Program-made: the position numbers and the translations under genes
The notes under the pieces: generated by a model
The model's input: the letters and a program-made list of their open reading frames with translations, nothing else
Told to the model about the DNA's origin: nothing
The model's database searches: none
Source: Chromatiales bacterium
GTDB taxonomy: Bacteria > Pseudomonadota > Gammaproteobacteria > Thiohalomonadales > Thiohalomonadaceae
Direction of reading: 5' to 3'
DNA: 38,898 nucleotides
Assembly (NCBI GenBank): GCA_003251535.1
Contig: QKFD01000071.1
Coordinates: 1-38,898, forward strand
Shown: in pieces, positions 24,381 to 32,678 of the stretch
Layout of the letters: each line of letters starts with the position of its first letter
Numbering within the stretch: position 1 is the first letter of the stretch

Positions 24381-26903
24381 ATGCTGACAGGGAGCCTCTG
24401 CGTGGCCGATTTTACGCTGCTACACCTTTCGGATGTTCATTTCGGGATAGATGACCCTGGGGCCAAGCTGCCCCTTGCTACCCAAGCCCTAACCCAAGCG
24501 GTGCAGCGGGCCGGCCTGAGGCCGGATCTATGCGTCTTCTCCGGTGATTTGGCGCAAGCGGGGACCCCTGCGCAGTTCGCGCAGGGGCGTGCCTGGCTGG
24601 AGGCGCTACTCAAACCGTTTGGCTGCCCCCTGGCGATTGTGCCGGGGAACCACGACCTTGATCGCCAGGCCGCGGAGCGGCGCATCCTGCGGGCGGCCAG
24701 TCCGAGTGCCGAAGCGTATGGGGACTGGCGTGACAAGTTGGCGCCGTCCAAGCGCTTCCAGGCCTTCATCGATACCTTTTCTGCCGCCCAATGTGGTCAG
24801 CAGCTCCGTTGCCTCTTTGACTGGGAGCAGGGGCTGTTTGTCGCCTCCCATAGGGGTGTATACAACGGCCTCGCACTCCATCTCATCGGTCTGAACACCG
24901 CACTCACCTCAGTGGACAACAAGGACCAAGGCCAGTTAGTGGCCGATGTCGAGTCGCTCAACCGTTTGTTGGCCCAGGTGCAGAGTGACGAGGAGTTGGT
25001 GCTGGTGGTCGGGCACCACCCCATCGATTGGCTAGTGGAGTGGAATCGACATGAGATCGAGAGGGCATTGGGGCGTAACCACAACGGCGCCCACGCCCTG
25101 CTCTGTGGCCATATGCACGCAGCGGATACGGCAACTTTCGCCAACGGACGCGGCGCTTCGTTGACCACCCTGGCCGCTGGGGCGGTCTATCAGTCGGACC
25201 AGTACTCCCGGCACTTTGCGTTCTACGAATTCTCGCTCACCCAGCGGGAGATCCAACCATGGGTCTATGTCCACAATGATGTGGCTGGTGAGTGGGAGCT
25301 AAATGCGGCGTTGTCAAAGCCCTTTGTCTCGCGGCTTCCACTGCCGAGGGCCGGGGCGGGTCGAGAGGATTCGCCAGCGGTGGCCCGTCATGTCAAAGGG
25401 GGGCCATCAAAGCGAGAGACTAAATTCAGTGGGCCAGCGGGCCAGAGTGCGCTGTCCGGGGGGCTGGAATCTCAAGGAGGCGTGGCCGTCGTCGAACAGG
25501 CCAATGGGCAGGAGGTACAAACGGCACCCAGGGGCGAAGGGCTGTCAGGAGCGGATGAGGGACGTTTGAGTATCTTCATCTCTTATGCCCACGCAGACGA
25601 GGCGCACTTGGCGACGCTGGAAACACGCCTGAAAGCAATTCAACGCCGCTTACCGTGTGTCTATTTCTGGCATGACCGGAACTTGCTGGCGGGGAGTATC
25701 GTCCAGGACGAGATCATGGCGCGCCTGGCGGAGGCGGAGATTGTCATACTGCTCATTAGCCCGGACTTCATGGCCTCCGACTATTGCTTTACGCTGGAGA
25801 TGAACGCAGCTTTGCAGCGGTTTGAGAGCGGTTATGGCATCGTAATCCCGGTCATTGTGCGTGAAACGCCCTATTGGCATACGGAGGCGATAGGTCAGCT
25901 GCTTGCGCTGCCGACCGATGGGTGGTGGCTTTCTCACAACCATTGGGGGGGGGATTCCGATGCCTTCTGGGGCGATGTGCAACGGGGGTTGAGCAGGTGC
26001 ATTGAGGAGAGGCTCAAGGCGCGTGATTTTCCCCAAGTGGCAACCTCTGTAGGGCAGGGCAGCAGCGCGCTCCCCGCAGCGCCTTTCAACCAAGTTTTAA
26101 AAGGGAAGATTGCGGACGTACTCTCTGCCGAGGCCGCCCGCCCGCTACTCGATGACCTCCGGCAGGGACTCTCTGCTTTACCTTCGGCATCGCCCCTCGA
26201 TATCGCGGATCACCTGGTCAGTGGGGCCGATCTCTCGGCATCGTTGCGCAGTGTCTACCGGGCAGTCACCACGACTTTACCGCGCTTGCAAGGCCGCAAT
26301 GACGGCCATCTCGATGGCTGCCGGCAGGCCGCCAGTAGCCTCTTTGGTTGGTTGGTACTCCGGGCGGTGGATGACCAGTGGCTGCTCCAGAACGCTCACC
26401 TGCTCCACACCAGTATACGGGTCCGCATCACCAGTGAGGCCGTTATCGAGGTGATCCTCTCACGGCTGGATGAGCGGCAGGGCAGTTGGCGCGAGACCAA
26501 GGGCCCGCACGCTATCGGCAGCGCCCGTCTGGCAATAGACGATGGTATTGAATGTGGCTATTCAGATTCGGTCCGCCTCCAGCAGGTGGCCTGTGCTATC
26601 TGGAAGGCTGTTTTCAGAGACAGCACTATGTCTGAGTTGTCTGGCGATGATTTTGAGACGCTTGATGCCCGCCTCTGTGTGTTACGGGAGTGGGAGAAGG
26701 AGCGTCGTTACCTGACCATCAAGCAGGGCATCGCGGGTACTACACACTCGGAGCTATACCGGGCATTGAGCCACAAACTCCCCAACCTCCAGTTGGTCTA
26801 TATCGACCTTCAAGATGGCTATGGCGATATGTTGATTACCAGCGCCACGCTCCTCGGCCAGCAGATTTACCTCTTTGTAGACTACATGGAGAAATTCAAA
26901 TGA
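24381..26903 (+). CDS. Metallophosphoesterase-TIR fusion protein (predicted conflict effector)
   Basis: An 840-residue cytoplasmic protein. Residues 10-300 are a calcineurin-like metallophosphoesterase with all five metal motifs: DVH (18-20), GD (55-56), GNHD (89-92), GHH (211-213) and GHMH (243-246). A Gly/Ser-rich linker (about 320-395) leads to a TIR domain at about 396-500: RLSIFISYAHADE, WHDRNLLAG, then SDYCFTLEMNAAL, where Glu473 is the likely NADase-type glutamate. The remaining ~340 residues are an unrecognised mostly helical domain. TIR domains of this kind cleave NAD or make nucleotide signals in bacterial immunity. The GTG at 24402 (VADFTLLHLSDVHFG) is an alternative start. It overlaps the next gene by ATGA. 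Confidence 0.88.
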   Translation: MLTGSLCVADFTLLHLSDVHFGIDDPGAKLPLATQALTQAVQRAGLRPDLCVFSGDLAQAGTPAQFAQGRAWLEALLKPFGCPLAIVPGNHDLDRQAAERRILRAASPSAEAYGDWRDKLAPSKRFQAFIDTFSAAQCGQQLRCLFDWEQGLFVASHRGVYNGLALHLIGLNTALTSVDNKDQGQLVADVESLNRLLAQVQSDEELVLVVGHHPIDWLVEWNRHEIERALGRNHNGAHALLCGHMHAADTATFANGRGASLTTLAAGAVYQSDQYSRHFAFYEFSLTQREIQPWVYVHNDVAGEWELNAALSKPFVSRLPLPRAGAGREDSPAVARHVKGGPSKRETKFSGPAGQSALSGGLESQGGVAVVEQANGQEVQTAPRGEGLSGADEGRLSIFISYAHADEAHLATLETRLKAIQRRLPCVYFWHDRNLLAGSIVQDEIMARLAEAEIVILLISPDFMASDYCFTLEMNAALQRFESGYGIVIPVIVRETPYWHTEAIGQLLALPTDGWWLSHNHWGGDSDAFWGDVQRGLSRCIEERLKARDFPQVATSVGQGSSALPAAPFNQVLKGKIADVLSAEAARPLLDDLRQGLSALPSASPLDIADHLVSGADLSASLRSVYRAVTTTLPRLQGRNDGHLDGCRQAASSLFGWLVLRAVDDQWLLQNAHLLHTSIRVRITSEAVIEVILSRLDERQGSWRETKGPHAIGSARLAIDDGIECGYSDSVRLQQVACAIWKAVFRDSTMSELSGDDFETLDARLCVLREWEKERRYLTIKQGIAGTTHSELYRALSHKLPNLQLVYIDLQDGYGDMLITSATLLGQQIYLFVDYMEKFK

Positions 26904-27916
26904 ATCCCCCTCCTTTTCCTATCGGCGAGCCGCTGACTCTGCCTCCGTTGGGCTCCTGGCCCTGCTCCATTCACCTCTTCGACGACACCAGCGCCGCCGC
27001 CATCGAGGCGGCGCTGGCCGCGCAACGGCCGCTACTGGTGCGGGGCGAGCCCGGTACGGGTAAGAGCCAGTTGGCCCGTGCCGCGGCGCACCATCTGGGG
27101 GGCGTCTTTGTCTCCGAGGTGGTCCACGCCCGCAGCGAGAGCCAGGACCTACAGTGGCATTTCGACGCCGTGGCGCGTCTGGGGGAGGCGCAGTCGCTGG
27201 GCGCCGCGCGGTATGAGGCGGAGGAGATCGCCCGGCGCCTGGATCCGCGCCGCTTCCTCTCCCCGGGGAGCCTCTGGTGGGCGTTCGACTGGGCCGGGGC
27301 GCAGCGGCAGTATGAGCAGTGTCTCCACAACCATGCCCGGCCGGCGGGGTCGGCGGATCAGGCGGCCGAGCGGGGGACGGTGCTGCTTATCGATGAGATC
27401 GATAAGGCCGACGCCGATCTGCCCAACGGCCTGCTGGAGACCCTGGGTAACGGCAGTTTCTCCGTGCCCTACCTGGATGAGCCGGTGCGGCTCCCGGCCG
27501 GGGTGCCGCCGCCCCTGGTGGTGATCACCACCAACGAGGAGCGCGAACTGCCCGCCGCCTTCCTGCGCCGCTGCTTCGTGCTGCACCTCTATCTGCCGGA
27601 TGACGACCCGGCCCAGCGAGGGCGGGATAGCGCTGTACAGCAGCAGGCGGTGGCCGACTGGCTGGTGGCGCGTGGCCGCTACCACTTTGCGGAGCGCTGT
27701 CCTGAATCGGTGATGGCGGAGGCGGCGCGCCAGCTCACCCAGGAGCGGAGCGAGGCGCGCCTGCGTGGCAGCGCCGCACCGGGGCAGGCCGAATATCTGG
27801 ATATATTGCGGGCGCTGGCCACCATCGCCCCCGGGGATGGAGAGAAACAGGAGGCATTGCTGACGCGGATCGGCCGCTTTGCCATGCAGAAATCCACTGG
27901 ATTAGCCGGCGGATGA
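26900..27916 (+). CDS. MoxR-like AAA+ ATPase
   Basis: A 338-residue AAA+ ATPase beginning MNPPPFPIGEPLTLPPLGSW. Walker A is GEPGTGKS (49-56), Walker B VLLIDEIDKAD (161-171), sensor 1 VVITTNEERELP (208-219), with an arginine-finger type FLRRC at 221-225. MoxR ATPases act as chaperones with vWA-domain partners, and the next gene encodes such a vWA-like protein. Four-base overlaps with both neighbours indicate one translationally coupled operon. A longer frame upstream only re-reads the TIR gene. Confidence 0.92.
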   Translation: MNPPPFPIGEPLTLPPLGSWPCSIHLFDDTSAAAIEAALAAQRPLLVRGEPGTGKSQLARAAAHHLGGVFVSEVVHARSESQDLQWHFDAVARLGEAQSLGAARYEAEEIARRLDPRRFLSPGSLWWAFDWAGAQRQYEQCLHNHARPAGSADQAAERGTVLLIDEIDKADADLPNGLLETLGNGSFSVPYLDEPVRLPAGVPPPLVVITTNEERELPAAFLRRCFVLHLYLPDDDPAQRGRDSAVQQQAVADWLVARGRYHFAERCPESVMAEAARQLTQERSEARLRGSAAPGQAEYLDILRALATIAPGDGEKQEALLTRIGRFAMQKSTGLAGG

Positions 27917-30783
27917 GCAGGCCTAAGCCTATCGAGGGAGCGCGTGGGGCGGTGGGTCGGGCCGATCTGATCTACTGTCTTGCCGATGTGCCAGAGGCGC
28001 GGGAGCAGCAGATCGCGGCGCTGCTGGGTTATCAACTCGCTGTTGAGTCACTGGATGGGTTAGCGAAGTCATCGGATACCCAGGAGCGTAAATCGGAGCG
28101 TGCGGCTGCACCAAGCCCCACTCCCACCGAGCCCCAGCTGGACGACCCTGCCCCCCCATCGAATACCCAAGAGAGCAAGCCGGAGGTAGCGGCTGCACCC
28201 AATCCCCCTCCCATCGAGCCCCGAGCGGATGACCCTGAATCCCCATCGGCAGTGGTAGCCGGTGCCCCCTTCCTCCGCCTGGTGGGTTACCGCCCGGTGC
28301 CGGCGGAGGAGCGGGTGACTGCCGTCCCCGCCGAGATCGCCGCCGCCGCGCCGCTCCCCGAGCATGAGCCCATTGACTACGGCGCCCCCACCCCCGCCAA
28401 GCCGCCGTTGGCCCCCTGGTCGCGGCTCTGGCCGTTCCTGCGCACCGTGCTCGGCGAGCGGCGCGCCGGTCGCCCACTGGACCTGGCGCGCATCGTGCGC
28501 TGTCTGGCGGAGGGGCGGACGCTGCGCCGCCTGCCCCGGCGCGACCGGCCCGCTTGGGCGAGGCGGGCGCAGCTGTTGGTGGATGCCTCCCCCCACCTGT
28601 TCCCGTTGCAGGAGGATTTCGATGCCCTGTGTCGGCGGTTGATCCGTCTGCGGGGGGCGGCCGGTTTGACCCTCTGGGTGTTGGCGGATGGGCCGGGCGG
28701 CGCGTGCCAGCCCTGGGGTGACCACAAGACAGGTTATGCGCCCCACTACCGCCCCCCTGAGCCCGGTACGCCGGTGCTGGTGCTGGGGGACCTGGGGCAG
28801 CTGAGCGGTCGCACCGGCGGGTGGTTGCGGCTCGGGCGGCGACTGCGGCGGGCCGGTTGCCGGCCGCGGGCACTGGCCCCCTGTCCTCCGCGGCTCTGGC
28901 AGGAGGCGCTGACGGCCTGTTACCAGACCGTGGCCTGGGATCGGGGGCAGCGGCTCCCCCTATCTGCGCGGCGCCCTCCTACCCCTACCGTTGATCAAGG
29001 TGCCGGGGAGGCGGGGGGCGAGCGCCTGTTGCGGCTGCTGGCGCTCGCCATCCGGGTGGAGCCGGCGCTGCTGCGCGCCATCCGCTATCTCCTGCCGCAG
29101 GGGCAGGCGGATGTCGCTACCGAGGCGGCGGTGTGGGGCCACCGACAGGTCAGCGCCAGTCTGCTCGGGATGGCGCTACGGCCGGAGGTGATCGAAGCGT
29201 ACCGCGAGGCGGCGCGGCGTCTGGAGTCCCCCGCCCTGTTGGCCCGTGTCGCCGCCCTGATCACTGCCTACCATGCACCCCTGCCCCGCATCGTCACCGC
29301 GGAGGAGGCCATGGTGCAGGCGCAACTGCTCGGGCGCGCACCGCCGGCCGAGGCGCTGGCGCTGCTGCGCAGTATGGCCGTCACCGTGTTGACCCGGCCG
29401 CCCGGCTTCCCCCATCAGGCCGGCATCGAGGGGTGGGTCCGGCGCATGGCCACCCGCCAGCACCAGGCGATGTGGCGCTGGCCGGCGGTCCAGCCCCTTG
29501 CCGGTGCCGTCGCCGCCCTGTTAGAGCGCGACAGTGAGGTGACGGAGGTCGCCTATCCGCCTGGCTTCGACCGTAATCGGGTGTTGTGGGCGGTCGAACA
29601 GGGGGCCGCCCCGGTGGAGTATGAGCTGCGCCTGCGGCAGCTGCTGCCGGCCACGGGCAGCGTGGAGCTACAGTGGGCTGCGCCAGAGGGTGCTGACGAC
29701 CGTCGTCAGCACCAGGCTGAGCGCCTGACCCAGCGGCTCGCCTCGCTGCTGCGCATGGCAAGCAGACGGCTATCGTGGGCCCAGCGGGACGACGCAGATG
29801 GTGTCCTGGCGCCAGGTGTCACAGGCGGCGTCCAGGCTAATAATCTAACCCAGCGGCTCGCTTCGCTCTCCATGACGGGGACACGGTTGCCGTGGACCCA
29901 TCAAGATCGGGGTGGCGGGCTGCAGCAGGGCCTCACGGGCGAGATCCGGGCCGGGGCGCGGTTTGCGCTGCCGGCGAGCGGCAGCCTGTGGCTGCACGGC
30001 ACCCATGAGTCGCTGGAGCTGGCTCTGTTTCACCGCCCGGCCTGGGCGGAACGCATCGGTGTCGATCGCCACGGCCTCTGGGCCGAGTTTGCCCATGAGG
30101 GGGTGACCCAGCGCCTGCGCTGGATAGGGCCGGGGCGGTTCATGATGGGTTCGCCGCCGGGCGAAGAGGAGCGCAATAAAGACGAACAGCTGCACGAGGT
30201 CAGCCTCACCCGCGGTTACTGGTTGGCAGATACCCCGTGCATCCAGGCGTTGTGGGCGGCGGCGATGGGGGAGAACCCGAGCCGGTTCAAAGGTGCCGAG
30301 CGGCCGGTGGAGCAGGTGAGTTGGGAGGATGCGGCGCGGTTCATCGAGCGGTTGAACGCAGCGCGGCCGGGGTTGGAGCTGCGTCTGCCGACCGAGGCGG
30401 AGTGGGAGTACGCCTGTCGGGCGGGGAGGCAGACGCAGTACTGGTTCGGCGACACTATTTCCGCGAAGCAGGTGAACTTCCGTAACAGGCAGCAGGGGAC
30501 GGTCGAGGTCAAGGCCTTACCCTGTAACGGCTGGGGCCTCTATCAGATGCACGGCAATGTGTGGGAGTGGTGCCAGGACTGGTATGGTGACTACCCGCCC
30601 GGTCCGGTGACGGACCCGCGGGGGGCGGAGGCGGGCGGCAGGCGCGTTCTGCGCGGCGGCTCGTGGTTCGACGGCGCCTGGGGGTGCCGCTCCGCGTGCC
30701 GCTTCCGCGGGGAGCCTGGCTCCCGCAACGACGATATCGGTTTCCGGCTTGCCCGAGGTCGAATAGATCGGGTTGGCGAGTAG
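27913..30783 (+). CDS. vWA-like / FGE-fold fusion protein, DGR target 1
   Basis: A 956-residue protein. After a short N-terminal segment there is a Pro-rich linker with two 29-residue repeats (about 53-110). Residues about 165-340 resemble the degenerate vWA-like domain of SAV_2336-type proteins (RAQLLVDASPHLFPLQEDFD, LWVLADGPGGACQPWG, VLVLGDLGQLSGR). A helical region follows, then a duplicated LTQRLASL segment (about 600-675). The C-terminus (about 734-950) is a formylglycine-generating-enzyme/sulfatase-modifying-factor fold: RFMMGSPPGEEERNKDEQ, LPTEAEWEYACRAG, HGNVWEWCQDWYGDYPPG, RVLRGGSW. Residues 907-948 are encoded by VR1. The domain is expected to act as a diversified ligand-binding C-type-lectin-like surface rather than an enzyme. 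Confidence 0.9.
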   Translation: MSRPKPIEGARGAVGRADLIYCLADVPEAREQQIAALLGYQLAVESLDGLAKSSDTQERKSERAAAPSPTPTEPQLDDPAPPSNTQESKPEVAAAPNPPPIEPRADDPESPSAVVAGAPFLRLVGYRPVPAEERVTAVPAEIAAAAPLPEHEPIDYGAPTPAKPPLAPWSRLWPFLRTVLGERRAGRPLDLARIVRCLAEGRTLRRLPRRDRPAWARRAQLLVDASPHLFPLQEDFDALCRRLIRLRGAAGLTLWVLADGPGGACQPWGDHKTGYAPHYRPPEPGTPVLVLGDLGQLSGRTGGWLRLGRRLRRAGCRPRALAPCPPRLWQEALTACYQTVAWDRGQRLPLSARRPPTPTVDQGAGEAGGERLLRLLALAIRVEPALLRAIRYLLPQGQADVATEAAVWGHRQVSASLLGMALRPEVIEAYREAARRLESPALLARVAALITAYHAPLPRIVTAEEAMVQAQLLGRAPPAEALALLRSMAVTVLTRPPGFPHQAGIEGWVRRMATRQHQAMWRWPAVQPLAGAVAALLERDSEVTEVAYPPGFDRNRVLWAVEQGAAPVEYELRLRQLLPATGSVELQWAAPEGADDRRQHQAERLTQRLASLLRMASRRLSWAQRDDADGVLAPGVTGGVQANNLTQRLASLSMTGTRLPWTHQDRGGGLQQGLTGEIRAGARFALPASGSLWLHGTHESLELALFHRPAWAERIGVDRHGLWAEFAHEGVTQRLRWIGPGRFMMGSPPGEEERNKDEQLHEVSLTRGYWLADTPCIQALWAAAMGENPSRFKGAERPVEQVSWEDAARFIERLNAARPGLELRLPTEAEWEYACRAGRQTQYWFGDTISAKQVNFRNRQQGTVEVKALPCNGWGLYQMHGNVWEWCQDWYGDYPPGPVTDPRGAEAGGRRVLRGGSWFDGAWGCRSACRFRGEPGSRNDDIGFRLARGRIDRVGE
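28071..28244. repeat. 87-bp imperfect tandem repeat in the linker
   Basis: Two copies (28071-28157 and 28158-28244) encode Pro/Ala-rich 29-residue units beginning SSDTQERKSERAAAP and SNTQESKPEVAAAP. They probably form a flexible spacer between the N-terminal segment and the vWA-like domain. Confidence 0.75.
29712..29940. repeat. 120-bp-period duplication before the FGE domain
   Basis: The stretch encoding LTQRLASLLRMASRRLSWAQ (near 29725) recurs 120 bases later as LTQRLASLSMTGTRLPWTHQ (near 29845). The CCAGGCT...ACCCAGCGGCTCGC core is conserved at DNA level. It extends the region between the helical part and the variable domain. Confidence 0.65.
30634..30757 (+). repeat. DGR variable repeat VR1
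   Basis: These 124 bases align without gaps to the template repeat at 32415-32538. There are 12 mismatches and each lies at an adenine of the template (A to T, G or C). Changed codons convert template residues I, N, R, R, Y, N, H, R, N, N to F, D, W, G, C, F, R, G, S, D. Template adenines in GAG and AACGAC are unchanged. The 3' end GGTTTCCGGCTTGCCCGAG is identical in all copies and then GTCGA follows (GCCCGA-type end in the template), marking the IMH boundary. Confidence 0.95.
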
Positions 30784-30785
30784 GC

Positions 30786-30807
30786 CGGTCCGGTCGCCGT
30801 CGGACAG
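30786..30807. other. GC-rich hairpin downstream of VR1
   Basis: GTCCG (30788-30792) pairs with CGGAC (30801-30805) around an 8-base loop, 30 bases after VR1. A wider inverted repeat GGCCGGTCC (30783-30791) / GGACCGGCC (30841-30849) surrounds it. The segment lies after the stop codon but is conserved after VR2. DGRs such as the Bordetella phage example use a similar hairpin to aid retrohoming. Confidence 0.6.
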
Positions 30808-30904
30808 ACGCAGCGGAGCGGAGTCGGTCAGGCGGGGAGGGGACCGGCCGGGCGCGGGTGTGCTGGGGAGAGAGGCCCCGACAACGGTGGAGTAAGGCGA
30901 CGCC

Positions 30905-31408
30905 ATGAAGTTCCGTTTTTTCACTATCCCGGCCCTGACGCCGGAGGCGGGTGAGGGGGAGTTGAATGGCTTCTGTGCCTCACATCGGGTCTACCCCGTG
31001 GAGCGCCAGTTTGCTGCTGCGGGGGAGCATAGCTTCTGGACGGTCTGTGTCGGTTACCGCGACGCCGCCATGACCGCCATTGGGCCAGCCACAACACCAC
31101 GCAACAAGGTCGATTACAAGGAGGTGTTGAACGAGGCGGATTTTGCCCTTTTCGCCCAACTCAGAACCTTGCGTAAGACGTTGGCCGAGCAAGAGGGGGT
31201 ACCCGCATACGCTCTGTTTACCAACGAACAGTTGGCAGAAATGGTGCGCCACCGGGTCACCTCCGTAGCGCAGTTGCGGGAGATCGCTGGGGTGGGTGCG
31301 GCACGGGTGGAAAAGTACGGGACCTCGTTTCTGCAACTGATCAGGGAACCAGAGTCGTGTGCCAGTGCAGCGGCCGGAGAGAGGGGGAGTGAAGCGGATC
31401 CGCATTGA
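30905..31408 (+). CDS. HRDC-domain DGR accessory protein
   Basis: A 167-residue protein beginning MKFRFFTIPALTPEAGEGEL. Residues about 80-148 form an HRDC domain (LFAQLRTLRKTLAEQEGVPA, LFTNEQLAEM, VAQLREIAGVGAARVEKYG), a helical nucleic-acid-binding module known from RecQ and RNase D. DGRs commonly encode a small basic accessory protein (Avd), and some have an HRDC-domain protein in that position; this one lies directly upstream of the reverse transcriptase. It probably binds template RNA or cDNA together with the RT. GGAGTAAGG is upstream of the ATG, and the 3' end overlaps the RT gene by 20 bases. Confidence 0.88.
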   Translation: MKFRFFTIPALTPEAGEGELNGFCASHRVYPVERQFAAAGEHSFWTVCVGYRDAAMTAIGPATTPRNKVDYKEVLNEADFALFAQLRTLRKTLAEQEGVPAYALFTNEQLAEMVRHRVTSVAQLREIAGVGAARVEKYGTSFLQLIREPESCASAAAGERGSEADPH

Positions 31409-32396
31409 GTTGGAGCAGGTGGCGGCCTACCCGAATCTAGTGGCTGCGTTTCAGCAGGTGGCCCGAGGCAAGGGGGGACGGCGGGAAGTCGAGGCCTTTC
31501 GCCGCAATATCGATGTGCGTCTGGCGCGACTTGGCCAGGCGATCATGGATGGCTCTATGCCGCTGGGGCACTACCGTCGCTTTATCATCCATGATCCAAA
31601 GCGGCGCACTATCCATGCCGCCTGTTTCGATGACAGGCTGTTCCACCATGCGTTGATGAACCTTGCCGGTCCGGTACTAGACAGGGCGCTTACCGATGCC
31701 ACCTTCGCCTGCCGTATCGGTATGGGCCAGCACGCGGCGGTGCGGCGGGTGCAGCACTACCTGCGCCGCTTCCCCTGGTACATACAGGTGGATATCGACG
31801 CCTACTTCCCATCCATCGAGCATACTCGACTGCTGGACCTGCTCGAACGACGTTTCAAAGGTGCGGCGTTTCTGGCCACATTGCGGCGGGTGGTGGAGGG
31901 TTTTGAGGTTTCACCCGGTCGTGGTTTGCCCATCGGCACGCTGACATCACAGCATTTTGCCAATTACTACCTTGATGGTCTCGACCGCTTCATCCAGGAG
32001 ACGCTGCCGAGCCGGGGTCTGGTGCGCTATATGGACGATAGTGTCTGGTGGTGTGATGACCACGCAACTGCGCGCTGGACCCTCGCCGCCGTCAACGAAT
32101 ATCTGGTGCGGGAGCGGGGCCTGAACATCAAACCAAACGCTCGTATCCAACGCAGCGCGCAGGGGATAGCCTTTTGTGGTTACCGCGTCACACCGGGCTG
32201 CATACGACTCAGCCGGCGTAAGCAGCGACGTTATCGCGGGCGCCGGGCGGCGTGGGAGCAGGCCTGGTCTACGGGGCATATCGGTGCGCTGGAGTTACAG
32301 CGTGGTTACGCTGCCGTGCATGGCATTACCGCCCAGGCGGACAGCCGTGCCTGGCGGCAGGAGCATCTACGGCGCCACCCGGCGCCGGAGGTGTAG
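31389..32396 (+). CDS. Diversity-generating retroelement reverse transcriptase
   Basis: A 335-residue reverse transcriptase with only the fingers-palm and short thumb and no maturase or endonuclease part. Motifs are RRFIIHDPKRRTIHAACFDD (fingers), QVDIDAYFPSIEHTR with catalytic Asp135, the DGR-type LPIGTLTSQHFANYYLDGLD at 181-200 (group II introns have QGGPLSP here), and YMDD at 214-217. IAFCGYRV follows as the next RT block. It makes error-prone cDNA from the template RNA, mis-incorporating at adenines. The GTG start at 31389 has GAGAGAGGGGGA upstream; an upstream in-frame start at 31359 is less likely. The template repeat begins 18 bases after the stop. Confidence 0.95.
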   Translation: MKRIRIELEQVAAYPNLVAAFQQVARGKGGRREVEAFRRNIDVRLARLGQAIMDGSMPLGHYRRFIIHDPKRRTIHAACFDDRLFHHALMNLAGPVLDRALTDATFACRIGMGQHAAVRRVQHYLRRFPWYIQVDIDAYFPSIEHTRLLDLLERRFKGAAFLATLRRVVEGFEVSPGRGLPIGTLTSQHFANYYLDGLDRFIQETLPSRGLVRYMDDSVWWCDDHATARWTLAAVNEYLVRERGLNIKPNARIQRSAQGIAFCGYRVTPGCIRLSRRKQRRYRGRRAAWEQAWSTGHIGALELQRGYAAVHGITAQADSRAWRQEHLRRHPAPEV

Positions 32397-32414
32397 GGTG
32401 AGGGGCACAGAGGT

Positions 32415-32538
32415 GGCGGCAGGCGCGTTCTGCGCGGCGGCTCGTGGATCAACGGCGCCAGGAGGTGCCGCTCCGCGTACCGCAACCACAGGGAGCCTGG
32501 CAACCGCAACGACAATATCGGTTTCCGGCTTGCCCGAG
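32415..32538 (+). repeat. DGR template repeat (TR)
   Basis: 124 bases starting GGCGGCAGGCGCGTTCTGCG and ending CTTGCCCGAG, 18 bases downstream of the RT gene and non-coding as placed. It contains 21 adenines, concentrated in 11 codons when read in the target frame (ATC, AAC, AGG, AGG, TAC, AAC, CAC, AGG, AAC, AAT, ATC). These are the A-rich AAY-type codons that give wide amino-acid choice without stop codons. Both VRs differ from it almost only at these adenines. Confidence 0.95.
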
Positions 32539-32583
32539 CCCGAGGGACCCTGGACGGGGGCCTTCGACCAGCGCCTCATCCTC

Positions 32584-32607
32584 GCCCCGCCGCCGTGCCG
32601 TCGGGGC
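32584..32607. other. Hairpin downstream of the TR
   Basis: GCCCCG (32584-32589) and CGGGGC (32602-32607) can pair around a 12-base loop, 46 bases after the TR. It may be part of the 3' structure of the template RNA used for cDNA priming, or a weak terminator. Confidence 0.35.
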
Positions 32608-32678
32608 AAAAAGCCAATGGCCGCCGGTATGTCAGTAGCGGGCAGATGCCTGCGAACGCCTGCCGGTGGGCCGATTTA

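Noticed and set aside
30130-30783. Target FGE domain as a true sulfatase-activating enzyme
   Set aside because: The C-terminal region that would carry the active site is the hypervariable VR and no sulfatase gene is nearby, so a binding role is more likely.
31389-32396. RT as a retron or group II intron maturase
   Set aside because: There is no msr/msd-like structure, maturase or endonuclease domain, and motif 4 is IGTLTSQ as in DGRs. A TR/VR pair is present.
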